From NCBI GenBank assembly GCA_033060915.1, contig CM065384.1, forward strand, positions 14,385,001-14,449,000: a DNA stretch of 64,000 nucleotides. Direction: 5' to 3'. The DNA comes from Euryodendron excelsum. Lineage: Eukaryota; Streptophyta; Magnoliopsida; Ericales; Pentaphylacaceae. The translations under genes were made by a program, and so were the position numbers. Positions 23,880 to 34,575 of the stretch are shown here, in pieces; position 1 is the first letter of the stretch, and each line of letters begins with the position of its first letter. The notes beneath the pieces were generated by a model. That model worked only from the letters and a program-made list of their open reading frames with translations, was not told where the DNA came from and did not search any database.

Positions 23880-24900
23880 CTTATAGGCAAACACCCCCAC
23901 CTTTGGTGAAGCCGTAATATAAAGTTGTCACTTTTTTTCTTGGCAGAAATGCCCAAACGAAAGTAGTTTGCACATGTTTCATTCAGGTACATGCTGGTGA
24001 TAACTATTTAAAGCAAAAAATTATTATTTTTAAATAACAATAGTTTGCCATCCCCAACCTTCCCAAGAAGTAGAAACGAAACGAATCACCCCAACCACCA
24101 AAGTTAGCATCACCCGAAAAATATGTTTTTTTTTATAGTTCAATGCTCAGGTGTGTCAGGATCAATTTACGTGCAGTTTGACTAATTTTTTTTTTATTCG
24201 TTTAAAAATAAGCCATTCATAATGAAATTAGGATATTCATAAGAAATATATCCTTGCCAAAGAAAAATTAAGAGTCCTAACCAACAGAAACTACCTATAT
24301 TACTAATAAACAAACACTTTTACCGATTGTGGCACAACTTGCATCACACATCAAGGTGTTGGGTGTGCGTGTGCATGCATTAAGTTAAGCCTACACTTAA
24401 CTTACTATTTTAATAAGTTGTTACGTGGTTTGACTTTCTATAAACAATAAATAAATAAATAAAATCTCAAGTTGTAATTTTTTTTTTTTGGTTGACGAAA
24501 GGTCCCAAAAACAAGTAGTTTGCACAAGTTTAATTCAGGTACATAACGGGGATAATAATGTAATGCAAAACAACAAACTATTATTTGTTGAAATAATAAT
24601 AGTTTACCATGGGACCATTGATGCATCCCCACCGTCTCCAAAATTAAAAAACAAAAGAAAAAAAAAAAGAGGAGACTCCAACCACCTAAGTTAGCAACTT
24701 AGCATCACCAAAAACTAGAATAATAACTCTCTCTATTTTCTATACTAATAAGCAAACGCCCCCACCCGTTTGGTGAAGCCGTAACTTCTCAAGTTTGTCA
24801 TTATTTTGTTGACAAATATGTCCAAATAAGACTAGTTTGCACAGGTTTCACTCAGGTACATACCAGGGATAAATATGTAATTCAAATCAACAAACCGCTT
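23880..24900. repeat. Three diverged copies of an unclassified repeat
   Basis: The motifs GTAGTTTGCACA(A/T)GTTT, CAGGTACAT, 'CAAACGCCCCCACC...TTTGGTGAAGCCGTAA' and 'CACCCCAACCACC(T/A)AAGTTAGCATCACC' recur in the same order around 23888-24110, 24309-24715 and 24753-24900. Spacing is unequal and divergence is high. No coding frame; type unknown. Confidence 0.55.
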
Positions 24901-26207
24901 CATCACAAATAAAGGACCCGCCTCGCACACCTCTCTGTCGGTCGGTTACCTTCCTTGCAGCCTTTAAAGTTAGTTTAAACTCCTCAAGTTTGCCTATTAA
25001 CAGCATTTTTGTAATCTTTGCCGAGGAATAAAATTTTTATTTATTTTTATTAAAATTATCAAAACGTTTTCATTTTTGAACACATCAAAAAAAAATATTA
25101 TTAGAATAACAAATTTTTATTATTTTTATCAAAATACACCATAACATAAAAAAAAGTACAGTAAGAGACAAGACTACGTTAAACACTAAAACAATAAATG
25201 CCGGTCAATTAGTTTCCGTGTAGCCTTTAAACTACCTCTAACTGCATTTTTTGCTTTCTGACAAGAAATAAAATTTCTGTTTGTTTTCATCAAAACGGTC
25301 CACATTTTTTCATTTTCAAAGAGATCGAAACGACACATAAGTAAAATAACCAAACTCTATTGTTTTCATCAAAAGACACTAACATAAAAAAAAAGTGCAC
25401 CAAAAGACATTGTTTTATACTAAAACAATAAATTGTATTAACACAAATTTAATACATTTTATAAATGTTATAAAATTTTTATCAAAAAACTATAAAAAAT
25501 TATATCTAAATATATTAATATTTGTTACTTTTCAAATGTTTTCGAAACATTTTTATTTCGATTCACGAAATTTTGATTCTTAGTTTCTGACAGCGTATAA
25601 AACCAATTGCAATGTACCAGCTCTCATCAAAATATAAAGCCCAGAATGCAAGCACTTGCCCTGTTTAGCCCCCTTCTAGCTAGGGGTACTTTTTTTCTTC
25701 CCTCAAGTCTCCGCACTTCCAACGTCTGCATGACACTTGGCTTCATGTCTGTACACCTAAATAAAAAGCCAAAAAGTCGATCAATGGATTAATTTTGATT
25801 TTTAAAAAGAACACTAAATACAAAAACAAAAGGGAAAAGGGTCGTTCAACTGAGCTAAATACACCTACGGGATGAGTTTTCCACTCTAAAAACAAAAAAC
25901 AAAAGGTGATCAATGGATTAGTTCTGATTTTTTTTTAACTCGTCAACCTAAGAAAGAATAAGAAGAAATAATAAGAAAAATAAACTGTAAAAGAAATATC
26001 TCAAAAGAAGCGAAGGATGAAAGCATCATGGATATAGCAATTACGAAGGTAGAGGGAATCAAGAGTTGCTAGTGATGGTGACCCAACAACACGCTGTTTG
26101 CTAACTATAATATATATATATACACATATAGTTGAATCAAAATTTCTATTTTTTTTTTCTCACTTTTCAACATGTGGTGAACCTGATAACTAGATGCAGT
26201 ATTTTAA
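24901..26207. other. AT-rich non-coding DNA upstream of the aldo/keto reductase pseudogene
   Basis: No gene is supported. Two short related patches (GTCGGTCGGTTACCTTCC near 24940, GCCGGTCAATTAGTTTCC near 25200, each followed by CAGCCTTTAAA-like sequence) suggest another decayed duplication. Confidence 0.5.
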
Positions 26208-27288
26208 ATGAATGATAAAATTAGCCAAGTCCCAGAAGTGGTACTGAGCTCCGGCCACAAGATGCTGTTGAAAGAGGAATGGGAACTGCGACTATTCCCC
26301 TTCCACCACCTCGTGAGCTCACCTCAATCTTCCTCGATGCCATCCAGGCCGGATACTGCCACTTTGACACCGCCGCGCTCTATGGCATAGAAGAGCCACT
26401 TTGGCCGAGCTGACATACAAAGGACGTGGGAGGCCATGGAATAGTGTTCCAGGCTGAGATTAGCTAAGTCTCTGGATGTGAGCAACTTCGGTAGCAAGAA
26501 GCTCTCCAAACTCCTGCAATATGCCACCATCCTACCTGCAGTTAATCAGGTGTGTCTGTTGTGTCTGGCTAAAGTTAATAAATACAATTTCATTTCACTA
26601 ATGCTAGCTATGCCAACAAACTACTTGGTACAGGTCGAAATGAAAGTGGCATGGCAGCAGCCAAAATTACAGCTATCCTGCAAGGAGAGGGAAATTCATG
26701 TGAGTGCATGGTCTCCATTGGGAGCCAACAGAGCTATCTGGGGATTACTTGCAGTCATGGAGAGTCCAATCCTCAAGACCATTGCGTCTGCTAGAGGAAA
26801 GAGTGTGACACAGGTACTACAGTTTTCATCTATACTATATTACATATGGCAAAGGCTAGAGCTGGTAACTTGGTATGGCAATGCAAATTTGGGGTGTGTA
26901 TATATATACATATTTATATAGTTTCTCTTCTTTCTCCAAATACTTTCAAAAGTTTTGTCAAGTAAAGCTGTGGTTCAAGACTGGGGAAGGGAATAATTTC
27001 TACCATTCTACAGTATATTGTAAAGCTTAGCCAAGTATATGCATGCAGGTTGCGCTTAATGGATACTGGAGCCAGGAGTTACTGCAATAGTGAAAATTTT
27101 CAACAAGGAGAGGATGAAAGAAAACCTTCAAATCTTTGATTGGCAACTAACGGAGGATGAGTTGGTTTTGATTCATCAGCAGATGCCTCAGCACAGGGGG
27201 TTTCCTAGACAATCTGTCATTGGACGAACTTTGGGACAGCAAAGCCTGAAACCTTTCCCTGACAGATCTTTGTTTGTCCAAGACGGGG
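26208..27288 (+). pseudogene. Aldo/keto reductase (AKR4-like) pseudogene, main part
   Basis: These enzymes are cytosolic NADPH-dependent reductases of carbonyl compounds. Exon-like pieces: 26208-26400 with VPEVVLSSGHKM, then after a frameshift GMGTATIPLPPPRELTSIFLDAIQAGY and DTAALYGIEEPL (the D and Y are catalytic residues). 26401-26549 has RTWEAME, a stop, [20 protein letters not shown]. Intron 26550-26633 (GT...CAG). Exon 26634-26813 has VAWQQPKL and [10 protein letters not shown]. Intron 26814-27048. Last exon from 27049 has WILEPGVTAIVK and IFDWQLTEDEL. The exon carrying the catalytic Lys and His is deleted near 26400. Frameshifts at about 26270 and 27058, a stop, and a transposon in the last exon make it non-functional. 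The exact substrate class cannot be told. Confidence 0.88.
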
Positions 27289-28324
27289 TGTCACGGGTTG
27301 CCACCCTTGGCACGTCTGGAGCCGCGAGGGACCTTGGCGTGGGACATGTCTGAGTATGATTGGCCGGTGGCATGACAATCTCGTAATTTGTATTTTTCAT
27401 ATTTATTGGATATATAGATTATGACTCCTCGAGGGGGTAGGATGTTTCTTCCTATCAGTTTGGAGATGGCTCAGAATGCTATTATAAGGGGGGGCATGGT
27501 ATTGACTCTACCACCCCCTGGTGCTACCGAAACGGACAGCATTCAAGTGAGTCCCCCAAGGGAGTGGGCGAGACTTGGGAGCCAGCTGTGGCATGTGGCA
27601 TGTGGCTGCAGTCCTCATGCTAGTCAAGAGGCTACATGGGCGGCATTGTGCCCGGTGTGGCAGATGTTGGGCATTGGCGTCGAGGATGGGGTTGTGACAT
27701 ATGCACCTGCTATGCCGCATTCATATCGTTTCGGGGCTTATGTTCATGACGGATTAGACCTCGGTGTGCACACTTGCATGCCGTGTGTCTCATGTGCACT
27801 TGCGCATTGAGTTCACGCTTGTGCACACGGCCGCTTGGTTTGGCTAGCATTGGTGTCGTGGAGCACAGTGTTGTGGGCTTATCAGTTACTATTCAGTGGT
27901 GCCTTTCCTTGCGTGCAACCTTGACGCGGGGCGCTAAGAGTTTCATGGATGGAGGCGTCGTGCCTAACAGGTGATGCTTGGCTGATGCATATGTCTAGTT
28001 GCACATGGCTATATTGCTTGTGTTTCGAGAGGAACTAGCGCTAAGCACATTGCTTGTCATGTGTGCGCGCATTTGAGAATGGCATTGCTATCGCCTATAG
28101 CTTGGGTTGCCTTATAGCTTGAGCATCAGAGGTCTGAGCTTAAAGAGTTCTGCGGGGCATTACGGATGGATTCTGGACAAGCGCATAATCTTATGCCTTG
28201 GTGTTTGAGTTTGGCGGAACTATTGCTTGGTGCATAGTCACTTCACGTGTGTATTCCGCTGCGTATGATCATGGCGGGTCGCATTACTGTCACCGTGTGG
28301 TGTCCGGCCTGCCAGCCCGTGACA
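27289..28324 (+). repeat. 5' LTR of the non-autonomous element (1036 bp)
   Basis: TG...CA termini, with a TATATAGATTATGACTC promoter-like patch at about 27412. It differs from the 3' LTR mainly by point changes, by a short GCATGTG duplication near 27597, and in having only seven G at 27487-27493 where the 3' LTR has 47. Confidence 0.92.
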
Positions 28325-30098
28325 GTTAGTATCAGAGCACTAACCATCCATGGTGTGCATCAATTGGGTGTTGCTTCTCTTATCCATGTGGGCATACTCT
28401 TCAGTTGTGGTGGACTTATCCAAGTGAGTTGTTTGCTTCAGATTGTTGGTTGTCAGGTTTATCAGTGGAGCGAGTTTCATTCCATCTTATGACGAATGGA
28501 TTGGTGGCCCGAGCTAGCAGTTTTCCAATCTATGTGGGCTAAAATCTTATGGTATCAGTAGACTTGGTTGCTGTTTGAACCCCTTTGGTACCTTCGTTAA
28601 AGTGGCTGCTTCAACAAACTTTGGATGCGCGCTCAGTCCTTTGATTGTGGTTGTGGTGCACAGTGCAGCAGGTCATCTTAAGGATGTGCATGGGACCGAC
28701 TTTGTAGTGCATAAATGCTTCTGTGTGTCAGATCAAATGATTTTGGTGCATAGCTAGTAGTGCTGCTTTGTTGGATTAGTGGGGTATTTCTGCAGTATGT
28801 GAGCTTGTGCGAAAGAACTTGCTTCATGTTATGGGAATTTACTTGCCTTCATTTGACCCTTGAGTTGGCCAAAATCGTTGGCAGCTTTGCTCGTATTATT
28901 GTATGGTTACTTTGTTGGCTTCGTGCTTGCTTAGTGGATTGTGCTCATTTTTGCACTTGGCTGTTGGCAATTGTGAAGAGCGTGTTTGTTCAAAATTTGG
29001 TACTGGTCTTGCCTCGTGGTGATACATGTTAGCTAGTGAATGTCAAGTGACTTAGAGGAGTTCATCGTTGCTAGAGAGCACCGTGTAGCGAGGGTTTATC
29101 AAGACATAAAGTCCTCCGATGGAGGGAGGCATTGTGGGCAGACTTCGGGTGAAGATCAGAGGATCAAGCACTGGAGTTACATTGTGGGCAAACTTCGGGT
29201 GAAAATAAGAGGATCAGACACTGGAGCTTTGCAAACTGATTTCGGGTGAAGGCTGGAGAGCCGAGGTACTGTAACAATGTGGGCTGATTTCGGGTGAAGG
29301 CTAGAGAGCTGAGGCACTGAAACTGCATGGGTTGTATTCGGGTGAAGGTCTAAGGACTGAGGTACTGGAGCAACATTGTGAGAACTTCAACAGTTAGAAC
29401 CGTTTGCCAGTGGGCAGTGTTTACTTTGATAGTGCAGACGAACTTGCATCCGGTGGGAGTGCCGGTTAGATAGGAACTAGTGTGGGACAGAACCACAGGT
29501 TGTCGCGAGGACATCTTTGGGTCGTGCACAGGGTGACTTCTGATGTCAAGTGAACTTTTGTGGGTTCAGTTGCGGTGTTTGTGTAGAAGGTGCACGCGGA
29601 GTGCTCGTCGATGAGGGCATCGACCCCTCAAAGTGGTGGAGGGTGCATGACGGCCAATGCACGCCTTTCTTTAGTGCGCGACGGACAACGCCTATTCAGG
29701 TACATGTTGCCGATGGATGGAGCAATATGGTACGGGGCACTTGCTCAGAAGAGTTATGCTTGCTTTATGTGGTGGAAAAAGGTGTCTTGTTTTGCTTTGT
29801 CAAGTTCAGCATGGGAGTTTGGGCGAACATTTGCTTCGAGTAGCTGTGGGGGCAGATTTGGTGGAGACCGGATTTGTAGGCAATCAACACGGAGGTGTTG
29901 GTCTGCAAGGAGTAGTGGCAACTCATCGTGGAAGCATATAAGCACTACCGCATTCAGCGTTATGCTTGGCATCAACGAGGGCGTTGATTGTTCGAGTGAT
30001 GGAGAGTGTCAGGAGTTGGCACTAGTTGTGGTGAGTGCTAGGAGTTAGCACTGGGTTTTGGCATCATCGAGGACGATGATGGTTAAAGTGGTGGAGAA
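28325..30098 (+). other. Internal domain of the non-autonomous element, with primer site
   Basis: Positions 28327-28338 read TAGTATCAGAGC, one mismatch from the initiator-Met tRNA primer site TGGTATCAGAGC. The domain ends in GGTTAAAGTGGTGGAGAA just before the 3' LTR. Five imperfect units of about 50 bp (TTCGGGTGAAG.. type) lie at 29129-29390. The ORFs seen are short, lack known domains and appear incidental. Confidence 0.8.
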
Positions 30099-30296
30099 TG
30101 TCACGGGTTGCCACCCGTGGCACTTTTGGGGCCGCAAGGGACCTTGGCGTGGGGCATGTCTGAGCATGATTGGCTGGTAGCATGGCAATCTCGTAATTTG
30201 TATTTTTCATATTTATTGAATATATAGATTATGACTCTTCGAGGGGTAGGATGTTTCTTCCTATCAGTTTGGAGATGGCTCAGAATGCTATTATAA

Positions 30297-30344
<48 letters not shown>

Positions 30345-31170
30345 GGGGCCATGGTATTGACTCTACCACCCTCTGGTGCTACCAAAAGGGACAGCATTCA
30401 AGTGGGTCCCCAAAGGGAGTGGGCAAGACTTGGGGACCGGCTGTGGCACGTGGCTGCAGTCTTCATGCTAGTCAAGAGGCTACATGGGCGGCATTGTGCC
30501 TGGTGGGGCAGATGTTGGGCATTGGCATCGAGGATGGGGTTGTGACATACGCACCCACTATGCCGCATTCATATAGTTTCGGGGCTTATATTCATGACGG
30601 ATTGGACCTCGGTGTGCACACTTGCATGCCGTGTGTCTCGTGTGCACTTGCGCATTGGGTTCACGCTTGTGTACACGGCCGCTTGGTTTGACTAGCAGTG
30701 GTGTCATGGGACACAATGTTGTGGGCTTATCAGTTGCTATTCGGTGGTGTCTTTCCTTGCGGGAAACCTTGACGCGGGGCGCTAAGAGTTTCATGGATGG
30801 AGGGGTCGTGCCTAACGGGTGATGCTTGGCTGACGCGCATGTCTAGTTGCACATGGCTATATTGCTTGTGTTTCGAGAGGGACTAGCGCTAAGCACATTG
30901 CTTGTCATGTGTGCGCGCAATTGAGAATGGCGTTGCTATCACCTATAACTTGGGTTGCCTTTTGGCTTGAGCATCAGAGGTCTGAACTTAAAGAGTTATG
31001 CGGGCATTACGGATGGATCCTGAACAAGCGCATAATTTTGGGCTTGGTGTTTGAGTTTGGCGGGACTATTGCTTGGTGCATAGTCACCTCACGGGTATAT
31101 TCCGCTGCGTATGATCATGGCAGGTTATATTACTGTCACCGTGTGGTGCCCGTCCTGCCAGCTCGTGACA
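30099..31170 (+). repeat. 3' LTR of the non-autonomous element (1072 bp)
   Basis: Same start and end as the 5' LTR. It contains the 47-G run at 30297-30343. The two LTRs were presumably identical at insertion, so their differences date the insertion and show later change. Confidence 0.92.
30297..30343 (+). repeat. Uninterrupted run of 47 G residues
   Basis: The homologous position in the 5' LTR (27487-27493) has seven G. The run is followed by A, GGGG and CC. Confidence 0.95.
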
Positions 31171-31175
31171 CGGGG

Positions 31176-31210
31176 CCTTCCTATTGAAAGTGGTTGAACT
31201 TTAGGACAGA
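31176..31210 (+). pseudogene. Aldo/keto reductase pseudogene, C-terminal end beyond the transposon
   Basis: If the element and one CGGGG copy are removed, the last-exon frame joins as ...RSLFVQDG then AFLLKVVEL, followed by TAG GAC AGA. Aldo/keto reductases of this group end '..LWDGE', so the TAG corresponds to the Trp codon TGG and GAC AGA to Asp-Gly. This confirms both the gene family and the exact insertion point. Confidence 0.75.
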
Positions 31211-31644
31211 CAGCAACACCTAGAACTGTTCCTTCCATTAAGGTATGAGATGATATATCTAATCCATGAGAGATCAATAAAAGCAAAACAAAACCAAACC
31301 AAAAAAACTGTATGAGACAATAGAAAACATTTTACATGAAGAAAAAAAATCATTTTCCTTCCCATTTTGTGGTGTTTTGGATTAAGTAATGAAACTATTT
31401 TGGAAACCGTCCAAAAGGAGAAAAAGGGGGCAGATTTGTGAAACTGATATCCACCATGTAAGGGAATGCATACGTGTACCCAGTATGTTGGCAAGCAAAA
31501 CACCCTCCAGCCACTGTCATCAAACAACTAGACAGCATTTAACACAATAACAAACTCCATCTAAAAAGTTGGTTTACCAATCTTAGATTAAATGGGTTGT
31601 TCACAACCAATCACTGACATCTGGTTCATCAGATCTAGGCATAC

Positions 31645-31675
31645 GTCGAGGAACAAGCATTGCTTGTTCCTCGAC
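31645..31675. repeat. Perfect 14-bp inverted repeat with a 3-nt loop
   Basis: GTCGAGGAACAAGC (31645-31658), loop ATT, then its exact complement GCTTGTTCCTCGAC (31662-31675). No T run follows, and the context is AT-rich intergenic DNA. Confidence 0.9.
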
Positions 31676-31850
31676 CCATTGTATTAATCAAGTGACAACA
31701 AGAAACTAGAGTAGCTACAGAAATTTTGAACCAACACAGAGAGGATGAGATTAGCTCTGATCTGCATTTGAGCGATGATTGACTGAAATGGAAAAAAGAA
31801 GTTCAATCTCTTGACAAAGATCAAGAAACACAAGGAGAAAACATACCCGC

Positions 31851-31853
<3 letters not shown>

Positions 31854-31904
<51 letters not shown>
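31854..31904. repeat. (AG)n microsatellite
   Basis: About 25 uninterrupted AG units. Confidence 0.95.
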
Positions 31905-31907
<3 letters not shown>

Positions 31908-32599
31908 AAAGTAGCTAACCAACAATTTTGGATTAGATAAAGGCCATCATTGTTGGAAAATAGTTGCCAGTGTCAGAGCTTAAAATGTCTTCCCCAAAAA
32001 ATATGCAACCAAACAACTAAAATACAAAGATATTTTTGGTGAAAACATTTTAATGAGGTTCCTAAATTTTTCAAAAAGAAAAAGAAACCAAGATTTTGGG
32101 TCTATTTGATGATTTACCACATAGACTAGTCACAACATTCGTAATTGAGGAGTGGAGCTAGCGTTGTGGGAAGTGGCACCCCCTACCCATGCATTAGTTC
32201 ATAACTCACGCTCACCCTTCCCCTAGGGCTTTGACCCTCTGATGTACCAAAAAAAAGCATTCACAATTTTGATTTAAGTGTGTTGCCAAACATGCATCAG
32301 CCTTGAAGTTCTAATTTCACCAGAGTTGATAGAAGATGAAGTTCGAGAACATTTTCTGCATTTTAGTGATACTGGGAATACTCTGCCAAATTGTCTCAAA
32401 AAAAGTTTTAAACCATAGCCACTGAAACAGAAAATAACCTAATGTCTTCGAAGAGATTATCACATGGCACCAAGGATAACGACATGCAAAGGTTATAGCA
32501 CTGGCAAACGCAATGCAGCAGTATCAAAATACTGGAGTGTGTCACTTGTCAGGCATAATCAGTTAGTTCACGGACTGGGAGTGGGGAATACCAGAGACC

Positions 32600-32669
32600 A
32601 AGGACGGAGGGAGTTGGGAGTAAAGGGGGCACACGACTCCACTAAAAATACTCAAGAAGTTCATATTTA

Positions 32670-32703
<34 letters not shown>

Positions 32704-33317
32704 CACACAATGAATTACTTGAAGGACACTGTAATTTATTTCTTTTAATATGGCATAGGTTATGAGGTGCTAGGTTCTAGTCGTGTGTGTTGGGGTCATT
32801 CTGTAAACCAACTGTTTAACTCTAAAAAAATAATGGATTTGTGAGACCAGCTAATGTTATTTGTGTGTTGGGCGCTTTATATTGCAGGACTAAAACATAA
32901 TATTATTAGCTGTGAACAACAATCGTTATTGAATACTACTAAATTGTAATCACGATGAACTAATCACTCTGAGTTCAAATTTTCACATCCCACCATGTGG
33001 CCAATAAAAGCATGCAATTGAGAGGGTTTCCTTAGGTGATGGCTTTTTGTATTGCCAAGAAATGCTTGATGTTTCTAGGAATGTGCAACAATCATTATTG
33101 CACAAAGGAATTGAGAAATAAGCACTAGTCGGTAGTAATTTATGATTATTAGGTTGTATGCAAACTTCATGTCCTTGAATGGTAAAACTCATGTTTCTAC
33201 TGAAATTTATGTACTTTGTTTTAAATTTTGTTGTTCCATTTTTATTTATTTCGTTTGACTGTATAACTACTTTTGACCAAGACTTGCTCCCCTAAACGAA
33301 ATTCCTGGTTATGTCCC
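32600..33317. mobile_element. 718-bp insertion flanked by 11-bp direct repeats
   Basis: TACCAGAGACC occurs at 32589-32599 and again at 33318-33328. The enclosed DNA begins AAGGACGGAGGGAGTTGGG and ends GGTTATGTCCC. The ends show only weak inverted similarity (AAAGGGGGCA versus TTAGGGGAGCA on the other strand). It has an AT microsatellite at 32673-32698 and no coding frame. The duplication length fits a Mutator-like or retroposed insertion; the class is undetermined. Confidence 0.55.
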
Positions 33318-33328
33318 TACCAGAGACC

Positions 33329-34106
33329 CCTTCTAAGGTGACTCCTAAGGATAGTTTCCTAGAAAGTCCACAGAGTGTATCATCTAAATACTAGAAATGG
33401 GAAGCAATTTTCAATTCAGGTTGCACTAGCAGACTAACAGTAAAGGTTCGTAAAGCATCGAACAGTTGTTGATTCATTCCACAAAAAATCAATGCCTCAT
33501 TTATGAAGCTTTTGAATAACATTGCTACATCCTATCCTCTTTTTTCAAAAAAGTTCGGAAACTTGGGGCTTACCCACTTGGCATTAAAAAGTGCTTCAAT
33601 AACATCGTTCATAATATAATTAAATTACTTGGAAAACGTCTCTGCTTAATAAATATCCAATCCACACAGTCAGTACTCAGTACGCACACTAAAAAAAAAA
33701 GGAAGAAGAGACAGAGAGACAGAGAGAGACAGAGAGAGAAAAGGTACAATAATGCTAGCTTTCATTCAACGCGATCAACAAAACAACCAAATCCACAAAG
33801 GAAAAGCAGTTTCTTCACGCAAGTTTCAGATACACACTTGCATATCTAACTTAAGCTAAAAGCTTACTTGTTCAAGTTGAGGAGCTGAAGTAACGGAGCT
33901 GGGAAGCAAAAACGAGGAATTGAAACGTACACAAGAGACAATCGAAGCGATTCAGCACATCCCTGTCTCTTTTAAAGCCTCAACCCTGTGCAATGTTCAC
34001 TGCTGCAGTCGAAGGGTTTTGAGGGTTTTTGACATTTTGAACAGTAAGCCTCTGAAATTAATATGTATGTATGAGATTCATATATTTGCAGCAGATGTCA
34101 ACCGGG
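33329..34106. other. Intergenic DNA upstream of the tRNA gene, no gene seen
   Basis: Holds an AGAGACAGAG-type repeat at about 33697-33742. Otherwise nothing recognised. Confidence 0.6.
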
Positions 34107-34178
34107 GCCTCCGTAGCATAGTGGTAGTGCGTTCGCTTCGTAAGTGAAAGGTCGCGACTTCGATCCTCGCCGGGGGCT
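34107..34178 (+). tRNA. tRNA-Thr (anticodon CGT), intronless
   Basis: This 72-nt cloverleaf would decode ACG codons. The acceptor stem GCCTCCG/CGGGGGC pairs with one G-U. The D stem is GCAT/GTGC, and the anticodon stem TTCGC/GTGAA has the loop TTCGTAA. The T loop is TTCGATC. CCA is not encoded, as expected for a nuclear gene. The T stem GCGAC/CTCGC has a C-C mismatch at the pair closing the loop, and the B box reads GACTTCGATCC where G is expected at the third position. A T run at 34202-34205 could end Pol III transcription. It may be a weakened gene or a recent pseudogene. Confidence 0.85.
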
Positions 34179-34230
34179 TCTTGAATTAGATTGATCTACG
34201 GTTTTCATTCTAGTTCTCTGTTCTGGTCCT

Positions 34231-34575
34231 TAGGTGTGTTTGGCTCCGGTCATACCAAATTAATACTATTTTAGAAAATTCATAGAAACATCTTTTTTAT
34301 GTTTTCTAAAAGGAGACTGTTTCCAAATAAATTAAAATAAAATTTTCAAAAACAGTTTACCAAAAATGGTCTAGAAATTATTTATTTCGTATTTTAAAGA
34401 ATAAAAATTTTAGAAACATCATTGTTTTTTCATAAATTTTAGAAGCATCGTTGTTTTTTCTAAAATTGAGTAGTTTCTTGAAAAAGTTTTCAACAATAAT
34501 TTTTTAAAACAGTTTACTAAATGTGGTCTATCCAATTTTCAGAAAACAAAACCCGAGATGCCTATCAGGCAACGT
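34231..34575. mobile_element. MITE-like AT-rich patch (tentative)
   Basis: Starts GGTGTGTTTGGCTCC. The interior is rich in TTTTCAAAAACAGTTTACC-like text, and the right side has 'GATGCCTATCAGGCAAC'. This is the style of plant hAT-type MITEs ('gtgtttgg...ccaaacagg'), but the terminal repeats are too worn to prove and I see no clear target duplication. Confidence 0.3.

Larger units (their letters stand above)
27289..31170 (+). mobile_element. Complete non-autonomous LTR retrotransposon, TSD CGGGG
   Basis: Two direct LTRs (27289-28324, 30099-31170) both start TGTCACGGGTTGCCACCC and end CGTGACA. The whole is flanked by perfect CGGGG repeats (27284-27288 and 31171-31175). A primer site follows the 5' LTR and a purine-rich tract precedes the 3' LTR. 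The 1774-bp internal region has no gag, protease, RT or integrase motif in any frame I read, so the element must have relied on proteins supplied in trans. It resembles the TRIM/LARD class in structure but is of intermediate size. It sits inside the last exon of the aldo/keto reductase pseudogene. Confidence 0.92.
31211..32588. other. Intergenic DNA, no gene seen
   Basis: No coherent coding frame on either strand. It holds the hairpin at 31645-31675 and a GA repeat at 31854-31904. Confidence 0.6.

Noticed and set aside
30101..30691. Glycine- or proline-rich frames in the 3' LTR of the non-autonomous element
   Set aside because: They exist only because of the 47-G run; the homologous 5' LTR does not preserve them.
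27421..31187. Several frames of 60-150 residues inside the non-autonomous element
   Set aside because: None shows gag, protease, RT, integrase or other known motifs, and those in the two LTRs differ in frame.
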